A stretch of 64,000 nucleotides of DNA from an uncultured Planktomarina sp. (GTDB lineage Bacteria; Pseudomonadota; Alphaproteobacteria; Rhodobacterales; Rhodobacteraceae): the NCBI GenBank assembly GCA_905182325.1, contig CAJJBD010000004.1:1-64000 (forward strand), read 5' to 3'. Position numbers and translations under genes: made by a program. Shown piece after piece: positions 18,490-27,932 of this stretch (position 1 is its first letter; each line of letters opens with the position of its first letter). A model generated the notes under the pieces. The model ran no database searches and was not told where the DNA came from. It saw nothing but the letters and a program-made list of their open reading frames with translations.

Positions 18490-19748
18490 CTGTACAAACC
18501 CACCGCCTGAAAAATGGCTTCCGCATCGTGACAGAGAATATGCCTGGGCTAAAATCTGCCTCCATTGGGATATGGATTAAAGCTGGAGGGAGACACGAAA
18601 GTATTGAGCAAAATGGTGTTGCTCATTTTCTTGAACACATGGCTTTCAAGGGAACTGAACGCCGAAGCTCTCTACAAATTGCTGAAGCAATTGAGGATGT
18701 TGGCGGCTATATTAACGCCTACACTAGCCGAGAGATGACCGCTTATTATGCGCGTGTTCTGTCTGATGATGTTGATTTAGCCCTGGATGTTGTCTCTGAT
18801 ATTGTTTTGAATCCTGTGTTTAGTTCTGCTGAGATCGAAGTTGAGAGGGGTGTTATTCTGTCTGAAATTGGCCAGGCGTTGGACACTCCTGATGACATAA
18901 TTTTTGATTGGTTGCAGGAAGTCTCTTACCCTGATCAGCCTCTAGGACGATCTATTCTTGGACCAGCGGAGCAGGTTTCAAATTTTCAAAAACAAGATTT
19001 ATCAAAATTTGTTTCCCAAAATTATGGCCCGGATCAAATGATCTTAGCTGCTGCGGGTGCAGTTGATCATGAAGCAATCGTAAGGCAATGTGAGCAGATT
19101 TTTGGAGATTTAGTTCCGCGAGATCAAAAACGGCTTTTAGCAGGAAGTTTCACCGGTGGTGAAGTGCGTCACATTAAAGATCTTGAGCAGGCGCATTTTG
19201 CGTTGGCGTTTGAAGGCCCAAATTATACAAATTCTGATATTTATACAGCGCAGGTCTTTGCAACAGCCTTTGGTGGAGGGATGTCATCTCGCCTTTTTCA
19301 GGAGGTGAGAGAGAAGCGCGGTCTTTGCTATTCAATATTTGCCAGTGCCGGGGCTTATTCTGATACTGGTACGCTTACGCTTTATGCGGGCACGTCAGGT
19401 GATAAAGTTTCGGAACTCGCCAATATTACGATGGATGAAATCAAACGTGCAGCAGATAATATGAATGAAAATGAAGTTACACGTGCCTGTATTCAAATGA
19501 AGGCTGGCCTATTGATGGGGCTCGAAAGTCCTTCTTCACGCGCCGAGAGACTGGCCCGGATGCTTGCTATATGGGATCGTGTTCCTGCATTAGACGAAGT
19601 AGTTGAGAAAATAGATGGAGTTACGGTGAATGCTGTCCGCAGTTTTGCAGCATCAATGATTGGTGGTTCTCCTGCAGCCTTAGCACTCTATGGTCCAGTA
19701 AAAGATGCTCCAAATGTTGAAGAATTACAGGCCCGTTTGGTTGCCTGA
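18486..19748 (+). CDS. M16 family zinc peptidase
   Basis: Related to the beta subunit of the mitochondrial processing peptidase. It has 420 residues. The inverted zinc motif HFLEH lies near residue 46 (NGVAHFLEHMAFKGTERR), with the distal glutamate in the VERGVILSE region near 118. The start is TTG, overlapping the thrC stop as TTGA; the N-terminus TVQTHRLKNGFRIVTENMPG matches the family, so no upstream start is needed. The downstream GNAT starts on the last base of its stop. Substrates are unknown; a single M16 protein of this kind often works alone in alphaproteobacteria. Confidence 0.92.
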   Translation: MTVQTHRLKNGFRIVTENMPGLKSASIGIWIKAGGRHESIEQNGVAHFLEHMAFKGTERRSSLQIAEAIEDVGGYINAYTSREMTAYYARVLSDDVDLALDVVSDIVLNPVFSSAEIEVERGVILSEIGQALDTPDDIIFDWLQEVSYPDQPLGRSILGPAEQVSNFQKQDLSKFVSQNYGPDQMILAAAGAVDHEAIVRQCEQIFGDLVPRDQKRLLAGSFTGGEVRHIKDLEQAHFALAFEGPNYTNSDIYTAQVFATAFGGGMSSRLFQEVREKRGLCYSIFASAGAYSDTGTLTLYAGTSGDKVSELANITMDEIKRAADNMNENEVTRACIQMKAGLLMGLESPSSRAERLARMLAIWDRVPALDEVVEKIDGVTVNAVRSFAASMIGGSPAALALYGPVKDAPNVEELQARLVA

Positions 19749-20332
19749 TGTTTGGGCGGAGCACAAAGTTTAAAATCGAAACAGAGCGATTGATACTGCG
19801 CACTCCGCGGCACAACGACTATCGCAACTGGGTACAACTTCGAACATCTAGTCGCGAATTTCTTACGCCTTGGGATCCAGTATGGTCACTGGATCACCTC
19901 ACCCGCAAAAGCTTCACCAACCGTGTCTATTGGGCACAACGTGCAGTAAAAAATGGTAGTGGCTATCCTCTATTTTTAATTCGTAAAACTGATCAAGCCC
20001 TTGTGGGAGCCGTAACCCTGGATAATATTCGACGAGGGCCGTCGCAAGTAGGTACCTTGGGATATTGGATAGGGGAGCCTCATGCACGGCAGGGCTTAAT
20101 GCGTGAGGCTGTTGATTTGGTTGTTTCGCATGCATTTATAAGGCTGGACCTTAGTAGAATAGAAGCTGCCTGTTTGCCTGAAAACCAGCCGTCGCGTGGA
20201 TTGTTAGAAAGTTGTGGCTTTAAGTATGAAGGTGTGGCGCAAAGTTATCTCCAAATTGGGGGCCGGTGGCGTACTCATGTTCTTTACGCAGCGATCAGGC
20301 ATGATCGACGTGGCAAAACTGTTGCAGGCTAG
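19748..20332 (+). CDS. GNAT acetyltransferase, RimJ/RimL type
   Basis: A 194-residue acetyltransferase resembling those that acetylate ribosomal protein N-termini. It opens with FKIETERLILRTPRHNDYRNW. The acetyl-CoA region is LGYWIGEPHARQGLMREAV near residue 98, followed by RIEAACLPENQPSRGLLESC. It overlaps the M16 peptidase stop by one base. It is the last gene of the co-directional run that begins at ctaC. The protein substrate cannot be told from sequence. Confidence 0.88.
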   Translation: MFGRSTKFKIETERLILRTPRHNDYRNWVQLRTSSREFLTPWDPVWSLDHLTRKSFTNRVYWAQRAVKNGSGYPLFLIRKTDQALVGAVTLDNIRRGPSQVGTLGYWIGEPHARQGLMREAVDLVVSHAFIRLDLSRIEAACLPENQPSRGLLESCGFKYEGVAQSYLQIGGRWRTHVLYAAIRHDRRGKTVAG

Positions 20333-20462
20333 TTATTTACAAAATTTTCTAGTGAACTAACAGGCATATTTGTTATTTCTAATAGTCTCCACTCACCTAT
20401 ATTTTTTATTAATACAAAAATCTTTTGGATTGGACAGATAAGCATAGTTGGCCATAAGTTTG

Positions 20463-21335
20463 TCAGAGGACCCTGCCAGCAACTGCATCTAGCTTCGCAA
20501 TTAGTACTGGATCTCTAGCCTCTGGCGCAGTCATAATTGCAAAATCTAGGGCGGTATCACAACCTTGTGTACATTGTGAACGCTCGGGTCTTAGGCAGTC
20601 GGTTAGATTTGCGATAAGGCCCCTGGCTTTCGTTGAATTTTCTGTCAATATTTTGATGATCTCGGTTACGTCAACCTCACCATGATCTGGGTGCCAGCTG
20701 TCATAATCGGTGATCATAGCAATAGATGTGTAGCATAGTTCAGCTTCACGTGCTAACTTTGCCTCTGGCATGTTGGTCATCCCAATGACATCACAGCCCC
20801 AAACTTCTCTATAAAGCTTGCTTTCAGCTCGGGTGGAGAACTGAGGTCCCTCCATCGCTAAATAGGTGCCACCAAAGTGGACCTTAATACCTTGGTTGTT
20901 TGCAGTGTTAAGGCAGGCTTCAGACAGGCGATGGCAGGTGGGATTAGCAACGCTCACATGTGCCACACAACCGGTTCCAAAGAAAGAGTTTTCACGCGCA
21001 GTGGTGCGATCAATAAATTGATCTACAACCACAAAGTGACCTGGCTTCATATTGTCTCGAAAAGAACCGCAGGCGCTGATACTGATTAAATCAGTAACAC
21101 CAAGCCGTTTCAGTGCGTCGATATTAGCCCGGTAGGGTATGTCACTGGGTGAGAGAGTGTGCCCGCGGCCGTGACGAGGCAAAAATGCGATTTCGACTCC
21201 ATGAAGAGTGCCTGTAAAAATCCAATCTGAGGGTATACCCCAAGGGCTTTCAACCTTTTGCCATTTTGGATTTCCAATTCCATCTATGTCATAAATTCCA
21301 GACCCGCCGATTACTCCAATTTTGGTTTTGCGCAT
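20463..21335 (-). CDS. mtnP: S-methyl-5'-thioadenosine phosphorylase
   Basis: It splits methylthioadenosine to adenine and methylthioribose-1-phosphate for methionine salvage. It has 290 residues. The phosphate site is at IGVIGGSGIYDIDG, then PRHGRGHTLSPSDIPYRANI near residue 54, and the substrate-recognition MTNMPEAKLAREAELCY near 195 points to MTA rather than guanosine. It is transcribed divergently from the SulP transporter; 130 bp separate its end from the GNAT gene, in which I see nothing. Confidence 0.94.
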   Translation of the reverse strand: MRKTKIGVIGGSGIYDIDGIGNPKWQKVESPWGIPSDWIFTGTLHGVEIAFLPRHGRGHTLSPSDIPYRANIDALKRLGVTDLISISACGSFRDNMKPGHFVVVDQFIDRTTARENSFFGTGCVAHVSVANPTCHRLSEACLNTANNQGIKVHFGGTYLAMEGPQFSTRAESKLYREVWGCDVIGMTNMPEAKLAREAELCYTSIAMITDYDSWHPDHGEVDVTEIIKILTENSTKARGLIANLTDCLRPERSQCTQGCDTALDFAIMTAPEARDPVLIAKLDAVAGRVL

Positions 21336-21389
21336 CCTAGTTATCCTTCGATTTCAATTATTAATTTTGATTATCGCATATGAGAAGTG

Positions 21390-21402
21390 ATGGTGCCACC
21401 AT
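21390..21402. repeat. Short palindrome in the mtnP-sulP divergent gap
   Basis: ATGGTG-C-CACCAT, two perfect 6-bp arms around one base, lies 55 bp upstream of mtnP and 96 bp upstream of the SulP gene. It could be an operator half-site pair. No regulator is nearby and nothing else in the 162-bp gap stands out. Confidence 0.3.
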
Positions 21403-21497
21403 ATCAATTTTAGTAACTTAAAGAATACCGTGACCTTTACTAAATATGTGGTATGGGCCTCTATAAGAAATAAATTTGACTAAAAAGGTTCCCCAAT

Positions 21498-23165
21498 ATG
21501 TCCCGTATTTTACAAGTTGCTTTGGCGGCTCGTCCGTCTTTTTCTGATTTCAATATCAGTGCTGGTGAGCCACTCACGGTGGGCCGTATACGGATTGAAG
21601 TTTTGGCGGGGCTTACGGTCGCTTTGGCTTTGGTGCCAGAAGCGGTAGCATTTGCTTTTGTTGCAGGTGTGCATCCTTTGGTTGGCTTGTATGCAGCCTT
21701 TATTGTGGGTTTGGTCACTGCTGTAATTGGTGGACGACCAGGCATGATATCAGGGGCGACTGGGGCCTTGGCTGTCGTTATGGTTGCGCTGGTTGCGCAG
21801 CATGGGGTCGAATACCTTTTTGCCACAGTTGTATTGATGGGAGTGATCCAGATTATTGTAGGAATTTTGCGATGGGCTAAATTCATACGACTTGTGCCTC
21901 ATCCAGTCATGTTGGGCTTTGTTAATGGCTTAGCTATCGTAATATTCTTGGCTCAGATGAGCCAATTCAAGGTGCCTGGTACCGTGGTTGATACAGGCCA
22001 CGGTATGTCTGGCGGAGAGTGGTTGTCTGGGATGCCAATGATAATCATGCTTAGTCTGGTAATTCTTACCATGACAATAGTTTGGCTGATGCCAAAATTT
22101 ACGAAATTTATTCCAGCGCCCTTGGCTGGAATTGGTATAGTCGCCGCTTTGGTAATAGCTTTTGGAATTGATGTCCCAAGGGTCGGAGATTTGGAAAGTA
22201 TTAAAGGTACGTTCCCAAGTTTTCACAATCCATTTGGTAATGGAACTGGACTTTATGGTACTGCTTTAGCTCCATTCTCACTGGAAACCTTTTTTATAAT
22301 TGCACCTTATGCTGGCATTTTGGCCGCAATTGGTTTGATTGAAAGCTTACTTACGCTGAACCTCGTCGGCGATATCACAAAAAAACGTGGGGGTGCGAGC
22401 CAAGAAAGTATCGCACAGGGCATCGCGAATACAATAACAGGTTTTTTTGGTGGTATGGGCGGTTGTGCAATGATTGGTCAATCGATGATTAATGTAAAAT
22501 CAGGCGGAAGAACTCGGATAGCTGGTATAGCAGCAGCCCTGTTTCTTCTGGCTTTTATAGTTGTTGGCTCGTCATGGATTGAACAGATCCCGTTAGCTGC
22601 TCTAGTTGGTGTAATGTTTATGGTAGTTATTGGGACATTTGCCTGGAATAGCTTTAAAATCATGCGTAAAATACCACTCACTGATGCCTTTGTGATAATT
22701 TTAGTTACGGTCGTGACTGTTATGACTGACCTTGCAATAGCTGTTGTGGTCGGTGTCATTGTTTCTGCATTAGCTTATGCATGGCAAAATGCGACACGAA
22801 TTCATGCCAACCGGTTATTTGAAGAAGATGGCACCAAGGTTTATAAAATCCGGGGTCCTTTGTTCTTTGGTTCTAGTGATGGCTTTGTTGAGTTATTTAC
22901 GCCGGATGATGATCCAAAAAAAGTCATTGTTGATTTTGTTGAAAGTAGGGTGGCCGATCAATCCGCCTTGCAAGCCATAGAAGCAATTGCTGCTAAATAT
23001 GAAGCAGCTGGCAAACGAATTCAGCTCCGCCATCTTAGCAAGGATTGCCACTACCTTCTAAATAAAGCTGGCCATTTAATAGTCGACAGCGATGATGATC
23101 CTGATTATGAGGTCGCTGTAGATTATGGCGTACGCACTGGTATTTTAGCAGACAGTGGGCACTGA
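21498..23165 (+). CDS. SulP family anion transporter with STAS domain
   Basis: An inner-membrane permease of the SulP/SLC26 family, 555 residues. Residues 30 to about 430 hold 12 or more membrane segments, with the SulP signature GLTVALALVPEAVAFAFVAG near residue 38 and GGRPGMISGATGALAVVMVA near 80. The cytoplasmic STAS domain runs from about 450 (KVYKIRGPLFFGSS) to the end. Substrate could be sulfate, bicarbonate or another dicarboxylate; neighbours (mtnP, a flavin reductase) do not decide. It is convergent with the flavin reductase gene, 24 bp away. Confidence 0.92.
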   Translation: MSRILQVALAARPSFSDFNISAGEPLTVGRIRIEVLAGLTVALALVPEAVAFAFVAGVHPLVGLYAAFIVGLVTAVIGGRPGMISGATGALAVVMVALVAQHGVEYLFATVVLMGVIQIIVGILRWAKFIRLVPHPVMLGFVNGLAIVIFLAQMSQFKVPGTVVDTGHGMSGGEWLSGMPMIIMLSLVILTMTIVWLMPKFTKFIPAPLAGIGIVAALVIAFGIDVPRVGDLESIKGTFPSFHNPFGNGTGLYGTALAPFSLETFFIIAPYAGILAAIGLIESLLTLNLVGDITKKRGGASQESIAQGIANTITGFFGGMGGCAMIGQSMINVKSGGRTRIAGIAAALFLLAFIVVGSSWIEQIPLAALVGVMFMVVIGTFAWNSFKIMRKIPLTDAFVIILVTVVTVMTDLAIAVVVGVIVSALAYAWQNATRIHANRLFEEDGTKVYKIRGPLFFGSSDGFVELFTPDDDPKKVIVDFVESRVADQSALQAIEAIAAKYEAAGKRIQLRHLSKDCHYLLNKAGHLIVDSDDDPDYEVAVDYGVRTGILADSGH

Positions 23166-23189
23166 TTTTCCTAAATTATGTGGGATGGT

Positions 23190-23795
23190 TTAATCATCTG
23201 GGCGATCAAGTGAAAATATATTATCAACTACAGAATAGTCTCTGTAGCCAAGTCGTGCCAGTGGACGAAATTTACTGACATCAAAAATCCCATTAACGAG
23301 ACAATTATCACGAATATGGACGCCAATTACTTCGCCAAATATCACAAAGTTAGCTTCGCCAGATAGTTTGACAATCTGCGTTAATTTGCATTCCAAACTA
23401 GCGGGCGCTCCGTCCACGCGAAATCCCTTTATGGTGTCGCAGGGTATTGCCTTCAGCCCAGCTTTGACAAACTCATCTTCTTCTTTTTTAAATGTTTGTG
23501 ATGAAGCATTCATTTGATCTCGCATTGCAAACTCAACTATGTTGACGCAGAATACTCCTGTTTCGCGAATGTTAGCGACGCTGTCTTTTGTCCCGTTTTG
23601 GTCCGGCTTTGCTCCTGTTGATGAAAACATAATTTGTGGTGGTACATATGCGACAGCGTTGAAAAATGAATATGGCGCCAAGTTTCTATTTCCCTCTGAG
23701 TCTTGGCTGGAAATCCAACCAATAGGGCGTGGAGTCACAATAGCGTTAAATGGGTTGTGCGGCAGGCCGTGACCATCTTTAGGGCGATAAAACAT
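23190..23795 (-). CDS. Flavin reductase-like FMN-binding protein
   Basis: A 201-residue protein with the split-barrel FMN-binding domain: NPFNAIVTPRPIGWISSQDS at the N-terminus, NLAPYSFFNAVAYVPPQIMF near residue 39 and the NIRETGVFCVNIVEF strand near 77. Such proteins are NAD(P)H:flavin reductases, sometimes partners of monooxygenases, but no oxygenase is adjacent. The closest family is the flavoredoxin/DUF-type group rather than HpaC. Specific role unknown. Confidence 0.85.
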   Translation of the reverse strand: MFYRPKDGHGLPHNPFNAIVTPRPIGWISSQDSEGNRNLAPYSFFNAVAYVPPQIMFSSTGAKPDQNGTKDSVANIRETGVFCVNIVEFAMRDQMNASSQTFKKEEDEFVKAGLKAIPCDTIKGFRVDGAPASLECKLTQIVKLSGEANFVIFGEVIGVHIRDNCLVNGIFDVSKFRPLARLGYRDYSVVDNIFSLDRPDD

Positions 23796-23868
23796 ATAGT
23801 ATCCTTGTTATTTGTAAACATAATAACTGCGTGTTAGGCCAGTTGCAAAAAGAAAGAGAGAAGTACCA

Positions 23869-24351
23869 GTGTTTCATTTGGCATCTGAAACAACAGAGGA
23901 TCTTTGGGAGGTTGAGGCACTCTATGATTTATGCTTTGGACCTGGCAGACAGGCTTTATCATCGTATAGGTTGCGTGAAGGTGTAGCAGCTTTAAGAAAT
24001 CTATCTTACACAGTCAGGGACCCTGACGGAATTTTGGCTGGTGCAATTAGATACTGGCCTATTCACATTGATGGGGTTGATGCTATTTTACTTGGGCCGA
24101 TTGCTGTACATCCTACAAGACAGGGTGAGGGCCTTGGCAGTTTTCTGATACAAGAAAGTTTGAGTTTCGCCATGTCGCAGGGCTGGCAGCGTGTACTGCT
24201 TGTGGGTGACGTCCCCTATTATAGTCGTTTTGGGTTTGAGTTGTTATCAGGCATCGAAATGCCCCCCCCCATAAATCCAAGCCGCATCCTAGGCCTGGCC
24301 TTAGATCCTGGGGCATGGAATGGAGTTTTGGGAAAAGCGAGTGGTTTTTAA
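23869..24351 (+). CDS. GNAT N-acetyltransferase, YhbS-like
   Basis: A 160-residue GNAT protein. The acetyl-CoA loop is LGPIAVHPTRQGEGLGSFLI near residue 76, followed by VLLVGDVPYYSRFGFE near 113, which is typical of YhbS-like acetyltransferases. GTG start. A run of nine C residues (24262-24270), encoding three prolines, is unusual in this AT-leaning DNA and could be a slippage site. Its stop overlaps the stop of the convergent ptsP gene: the four bases TTAA at 24348-24351 end both. Substrate unknown. Confidence 0.87.
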   Translation: MFHLASETTEDLWEVEALYDLCFGPGRQALSSYRLREGVAALRNLSYTVRDPDGILAGAIRYWPIHIDGVDAILLGPIAVHPTRQGEGLGSFLIQESLSFAMSQGWQRVLLVGDVPYYSRFGFELLSGIEMPPPINPSRILGLALDPGAWNGVLGKASGF

Positions 24352-26591
24352 GCATTGTTTTTAACCCAATTTAAGACTGAGCTTCTAACTGATTCATGTC
24401 CTTCGTCACGAGATTGATTAATCACCATTTTCACGTCCTGCAGATTTACACGACGGATCAGGTGCTTAACTGGCGCTATGGAGGCTGGCCGCATCGAAAG
24501 GGTTTTAATGCCAAGTGCCGCAAAACAAATTGCATCGATTGGGCGACCAGCGTCTTCGCCGCAATACGAGAGTTCAGTATTCGAAGCACGTGCGCGCTCC
24601 ACAATTTGTTCTAGGAAGTTCAGGAAACTAGTATTTAGGGTGTCGTAACGCCGGCGCACCCGTTCGTTTTCACGGTCCGCTGCAAAAAAGAATTGTTTTA
24701 AATCATTTCCGCCGATGGACAGAAAATCTACTTCTTCAAAAAACTGATCTGGGGCAAATGCCAGTGAAGGGGTCTCGAGCATAGCCCCAACTTTTATATT
24801 CGACGGCAGTTCATGCCCCAACTTAGTTTCCCGAGTTATAGCTCTATGCAACTCTGCTTTTGCTCCATGGAATTCGCCATACTGAGCGACAAAAGGAAAC
24901 ATCACAGAAAGTTCTTGCCCTGCGGTTGCGCGCAAAAGAGCCTGTAATTGCATCCGCAATATCCCTGGTTTATCAAGGCCCACCCTTATCGCTCTCCAAC
25001 CCATTGCAGGATTTGGTTCTTCCTGAGGTGCCATGTAGGGTAATACTTTATCTGAACCAATATCCAGGGTGCGGAAAGTGACACCGCGACGTTTAGCTGC
25101 ATTTATTACACGCGCATATTGGGTGACTAATTCACCACGTTTAGGCATTTGGTTTTGCGTTAGAAACTGTAGTTCTGTCCTAAATAGACCCACTCCCTCT
25201 GCGCCTGAACTTTGCAATGAGGGTAGGTCAGCCATAAGTCCTGCGTTCATCAAAAGTTTAATAATAGATCCACATTTAGCCTGCGCGGGTTTTTTTCGTA
25301 GTTTTGTATAACGATCCACCGCTTGGCGCTGCATTGCTATTTTATCTTGAACCGCTTTAAGTACCCCTTCGTCAGGGCGGAGATGTACAGACCCCTGATC
25401 CCCATCTACCAAAATTATATCGCCATTTAGAGCTTCAGTTAAAATGCCTTTTGCATGAATTACCAAGGGAATGGCTAAGGCTCGAGCGACTATGGCTGCG
25501 TGGGAACCGACAGACCCTTCTTCAAGAACAATACCCCTCAGGTTACGGCCATAATCTAACAATTCCGCGGGCCCAATATTTCGGGCAACTAGAATCGGAT
25601 TGTTAGAAATTTCGGCACCTGTATCGTCTCCCTGGCCTGTTAGAAGGCGCAACAACCGATTGGACAGGTCATCGATATCGTGCAGGCGCTCACGTAAATA
25701 CGGATCATTAGATTGTCCAATTCTACTTCGTGCTGTGGACTGTTCTTTTTCGACTGCCGCTTCTGCGGATAGACCTCTTTGAATATCTTCTTCCATACGC
25801 CGCCGCCAACCTTTTGAATTGGCGAACATTCTATATGCTTCTAATACTTCAAGTTGTTCAGAATCCCCACTTCTGACATCAGACAGCATTTGATCTACTG
25901 ATACCCGCAAACGATCTAGCGCGCCTTCAAGGCGATTTTGTTCAATATCAGGGTCATCTGCAATTGGATTTGTAACTACCACCCGTGGTTCATGCAGGTA
26001 TACCGCTCCCTCGGCCACACCCTCTTGTGCGCTTAAACCTTCAAAACTAATGGGTTTTTGATGTCGGGCGGATAGCGCATCTCCGTCACCTACAAATGCG
26101 CCCAATTCAGTCATTTCAGCCAACACCATTGCGACAACTTCTAGTGCATATATTTCATCAGCAGAAAACTCACGTGTGGCCTTGGATTGGACCACCAATA
26201 CTCCAAGGGATTCGCCAAGCCGTTGTATTGGCACTCCTAAAAAAGAAGAATAAATTTCTTCCCCAGTTTCAGGCATATATCTGAAACCTTTGGAAGCTGG
26301 CGCATTAGCAGTATTGATTGTTTGATTAAATCGAGCAACACGACCAACAAGACCCTCGCCTCTTCGCAATCGAGTTTGATGAACGGCAATCGCGTTTAGC
26401 CCTTCTGTCGCGCAAAGCTCCAGTGTGTCAGTGTCACGGAATAGATAAATGGAGCAAACTTCTGAGCCCATTGAACGCGCTGTGAGCTTTACAATCTTAT
26501 TTAACCGGGCTTGCCCTGCAGAATCTTCTGCCATCGCATCTCGCAATGCGACAAGTAGTTTACGGCTTTCGCTCTCTGAAGCTTGGACCAT
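24348..26591 (-). CDS. ptsP: PEP-protein phosphotransferase EI-Ntr
   Basis: First enzyme of the nitrogen-related PTS; it phosphorylates the HPr-like NPr from PEP. It has 747 residues: an N-terminal GAF domain at about 15-155, the EI N-terminal domain, the phospho-histidine region GSVGSHAAIVARALAIPLV near residue 365, and a PEP-binding barrel with GAEGVGLFRTELQFL near 462, EEPNPAMGWRAIR near 530 and the cysteine-containing LSYCGEDAGRP near 675. It lies downstream of lysC with a 15-bp gap, an order common in Rhodobacterales. Likely a regulatory phosphorelay sensing nitrogen and carbon status rather than sugar uptake. Confidence 0.95.
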   Translation of the reverse strand: MVQASESESRKLLVALRDAMAEDSAGQARLNKIVKLTARSMGSEVCSIYLFRDTDTLELCATEGLNAIAVHQTRLRRGEGLVGRVARFNQTINTANAPASKGFRYMPETGEEIYSSFLGVPIQRLGESLGVLVVQSKATREFSADEIYALEVVAMVLAEMTELGAFVGDGDALSARHQKPISFEGLSAQEGVAEGAVYLHEPRVVVTNPIADDPDIEQNRLEGALDRLRVSVDQMLSDVRSGDSEQLEVLEAYRMFANSKGWRRRMEEDIQRGLSAEAAVEKEQSTARSRIGQSNDPYLRERLHDIDDLSNRLLRLLTGQGDDTGAEISNNPILVARNIGPAELLDYGRNLRGIVLEEGSVGSHAAIVARALAIPLVIHAKGILTEALNGDIILVDGDQGSVHLRPDEGVLKAVQDKIAMQRQAVDRYTKLRKKPAQAKCGSIIKLLMNAGLMADLPSLQSSGAEGVGLFRTELQFLTQNQMPKRGELVTQYARVINAAKRRGVTFRTLDIGSDKVLPYMAPQEEPNPAMGWRAIRVGLDKPGILRMQLQALLRATAGQELSVMFPFVAQYGEFHGAKAELHRAITRETKLGHELPSNIKVGAMLETPSLAFAPDQFFEEVDFLSIGGNDLKQFFFAADRENERVRRRYDTLNTSFLNFLEQIVERARASNTELSYCGEDAGRPIDAICFAALGIKTLSMRPASIAPVKHLIRRVNLQDVKMVINQSRDEGHESVRSSVLNWVKNNA

Positions 26592-26606
26592 GTAAAACCG
26601 TGCTCC

Positions 26607-27845
26607 CTAGGCTACTTTCTCCAATTCAAAAGCATCATGCAGGGTTTGTACCGCTAGTTCCATATATTTCCGCTCGATAAGCACAGAAATTTTAATTTCT
26701 GATGTCGTTATGACTTTAATGTTTATTCCTTCTCCGTGCAGCGCCTCAAACATTGTGGCTGCTACTCCGGCATGGCTCCGCATTCCAATTCCAACAACGG
26801 ATACCTTTGCCACTGACTCGTCTGCAACTAGATTGTGATAATTAATGGAACCGGTATCTTTTGCGGTCTGAAGAGATTTTTCTGCCCGTAAAACTTGGTC
26901 AGTGGGACAAGAAAACGTCATATCAGTGCGTCCATCTTCACTAATATTTTGTACAATCATATCTACGTTAACTCCCGATTTAGACAGTGGGCCAAAAATG
27001 GCGGCTGCAATTCCGGGCCTATCTGCTACAGAAATTAAAGTCATTTTAGCCTCGTCCCGACTGTAGGCTACACCTGCAACAACGTTCGATTCCATAATTT
27101 CCTCCTCCGCACATACTAATGTGCCTGCCGTGTCTGATGGTTTCTCAAATGAGCTTAGCACTCTCAAGCGTACATTATACCTCATGGCTAACTCTACTGA
27201 GCGCGTTTGTAATACCTTTGCTCCCAGAGAAGCTAGTTCAAGCATTTCTTCAAAAGCTATTTTATCAAGCTTTCGGGCGTCACTAGAAATACGGGGGTCC
27301 GTAGTGTAGATCCCGTCCACATCTGTAAAAATATCACATCGTTTGGCTTTAAATGCAGCTGCAAATGCGACCGCTGTTGTGTCTGAACCACCCCGGCCGA
27401 GGGTAGTGATCCTACCACTGGCGCTTACTCCTTGAAACCCGGCGACAACAGCTACCTGCGTACCATTAGCAAAGCTATCCTCTAAATTCTTTGTAGGAAT
27501 TTCCTCGATGCGCGCATTACCGTGCATATTTGTAGTTTTAACTGGCACTTGCCAACCTTGCCAACTTTGTGCTGAAATATCCATTTCTTGGAGCGTTAGG
27601 GCCATAACCCCAGCTGTTATATTTTCGCCTGAAGAAACCACTGCATCATATTCTTGTGTGTCATAAAGCGTGGACGCTTCATTCACCCACTTGACTAATT
27701 CATTAGTTTTTCCAGACATCGCTGAAACAATTACAATTATTTGGTGGCCTTGTGCCACTTCAAGTTTAATTCGTTCAGCCGCTTGGCGGATGCGATCAAG
27801 GTTGGCAACAGAAGTTCCACCGAATTTCATTACCAGACAAGGCAT
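26607..27845 (-). CDS. lysC: Aspartate kinase
   Basis: It phosphorylates aspartate, the first step to lysine, threonine and methionine. It has 412 residues: kinase domain with the N-terminal VMKFGGTSVAN, VAGFQGVSASGRITTLGRGG near residue 135 and the FTDVDGIYTTDPR loop near 175; two ACT domains follow from about 265 (LISVADRPGIAAAIFGPLS) for feedback control. It is immediately upstream of ptsP and probably co-transcribed with it. Confidence 0.97.
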   Translation of the reverse strand: MPCLVMKFGGTSVANLDRIRQAAERIKLEVAQGHQIIVIVSAMSGKTNELVKWVNEASTLYDTQEYDAVVSSGENITAGVMALTLQEMDISAQSWQGWQVPVKTTNMHGNARIEEIPTKNLEDSFANGTQVAVVAGFQGVSASGRITTLGRGGSDTTAVAFAAAFKAKRCDIFTDVDGIYTTDPRISSDARKLDKIAFEEMLELASLGAKVLQTRSVELAMRYNVRLRVLSSFEKPSDTAGTLVCAEEEIMESNVVAGVAYSRDEAKMTLISVADRPGIAAAIFGPLSKSGVNVDMIVQNISEDGRTDMTFSCPTDQVLRAEKSLQTAKDTGSINYHNLVADESVAKVSVVGIGMRSHAGVAATMFEALHGEGINIKVITTSEIKISVLIERKYMELAVQTLHDAFELEKVA

Positions 27846-27932
27846 GGCTTTTTAAATCCCTTAAGTTTCGAAGTTTTGGTAGGCTTTTGTGCTATCAAGA
27901 GCAAGTGTTTCTAATATCAAATTTTGATAAGG

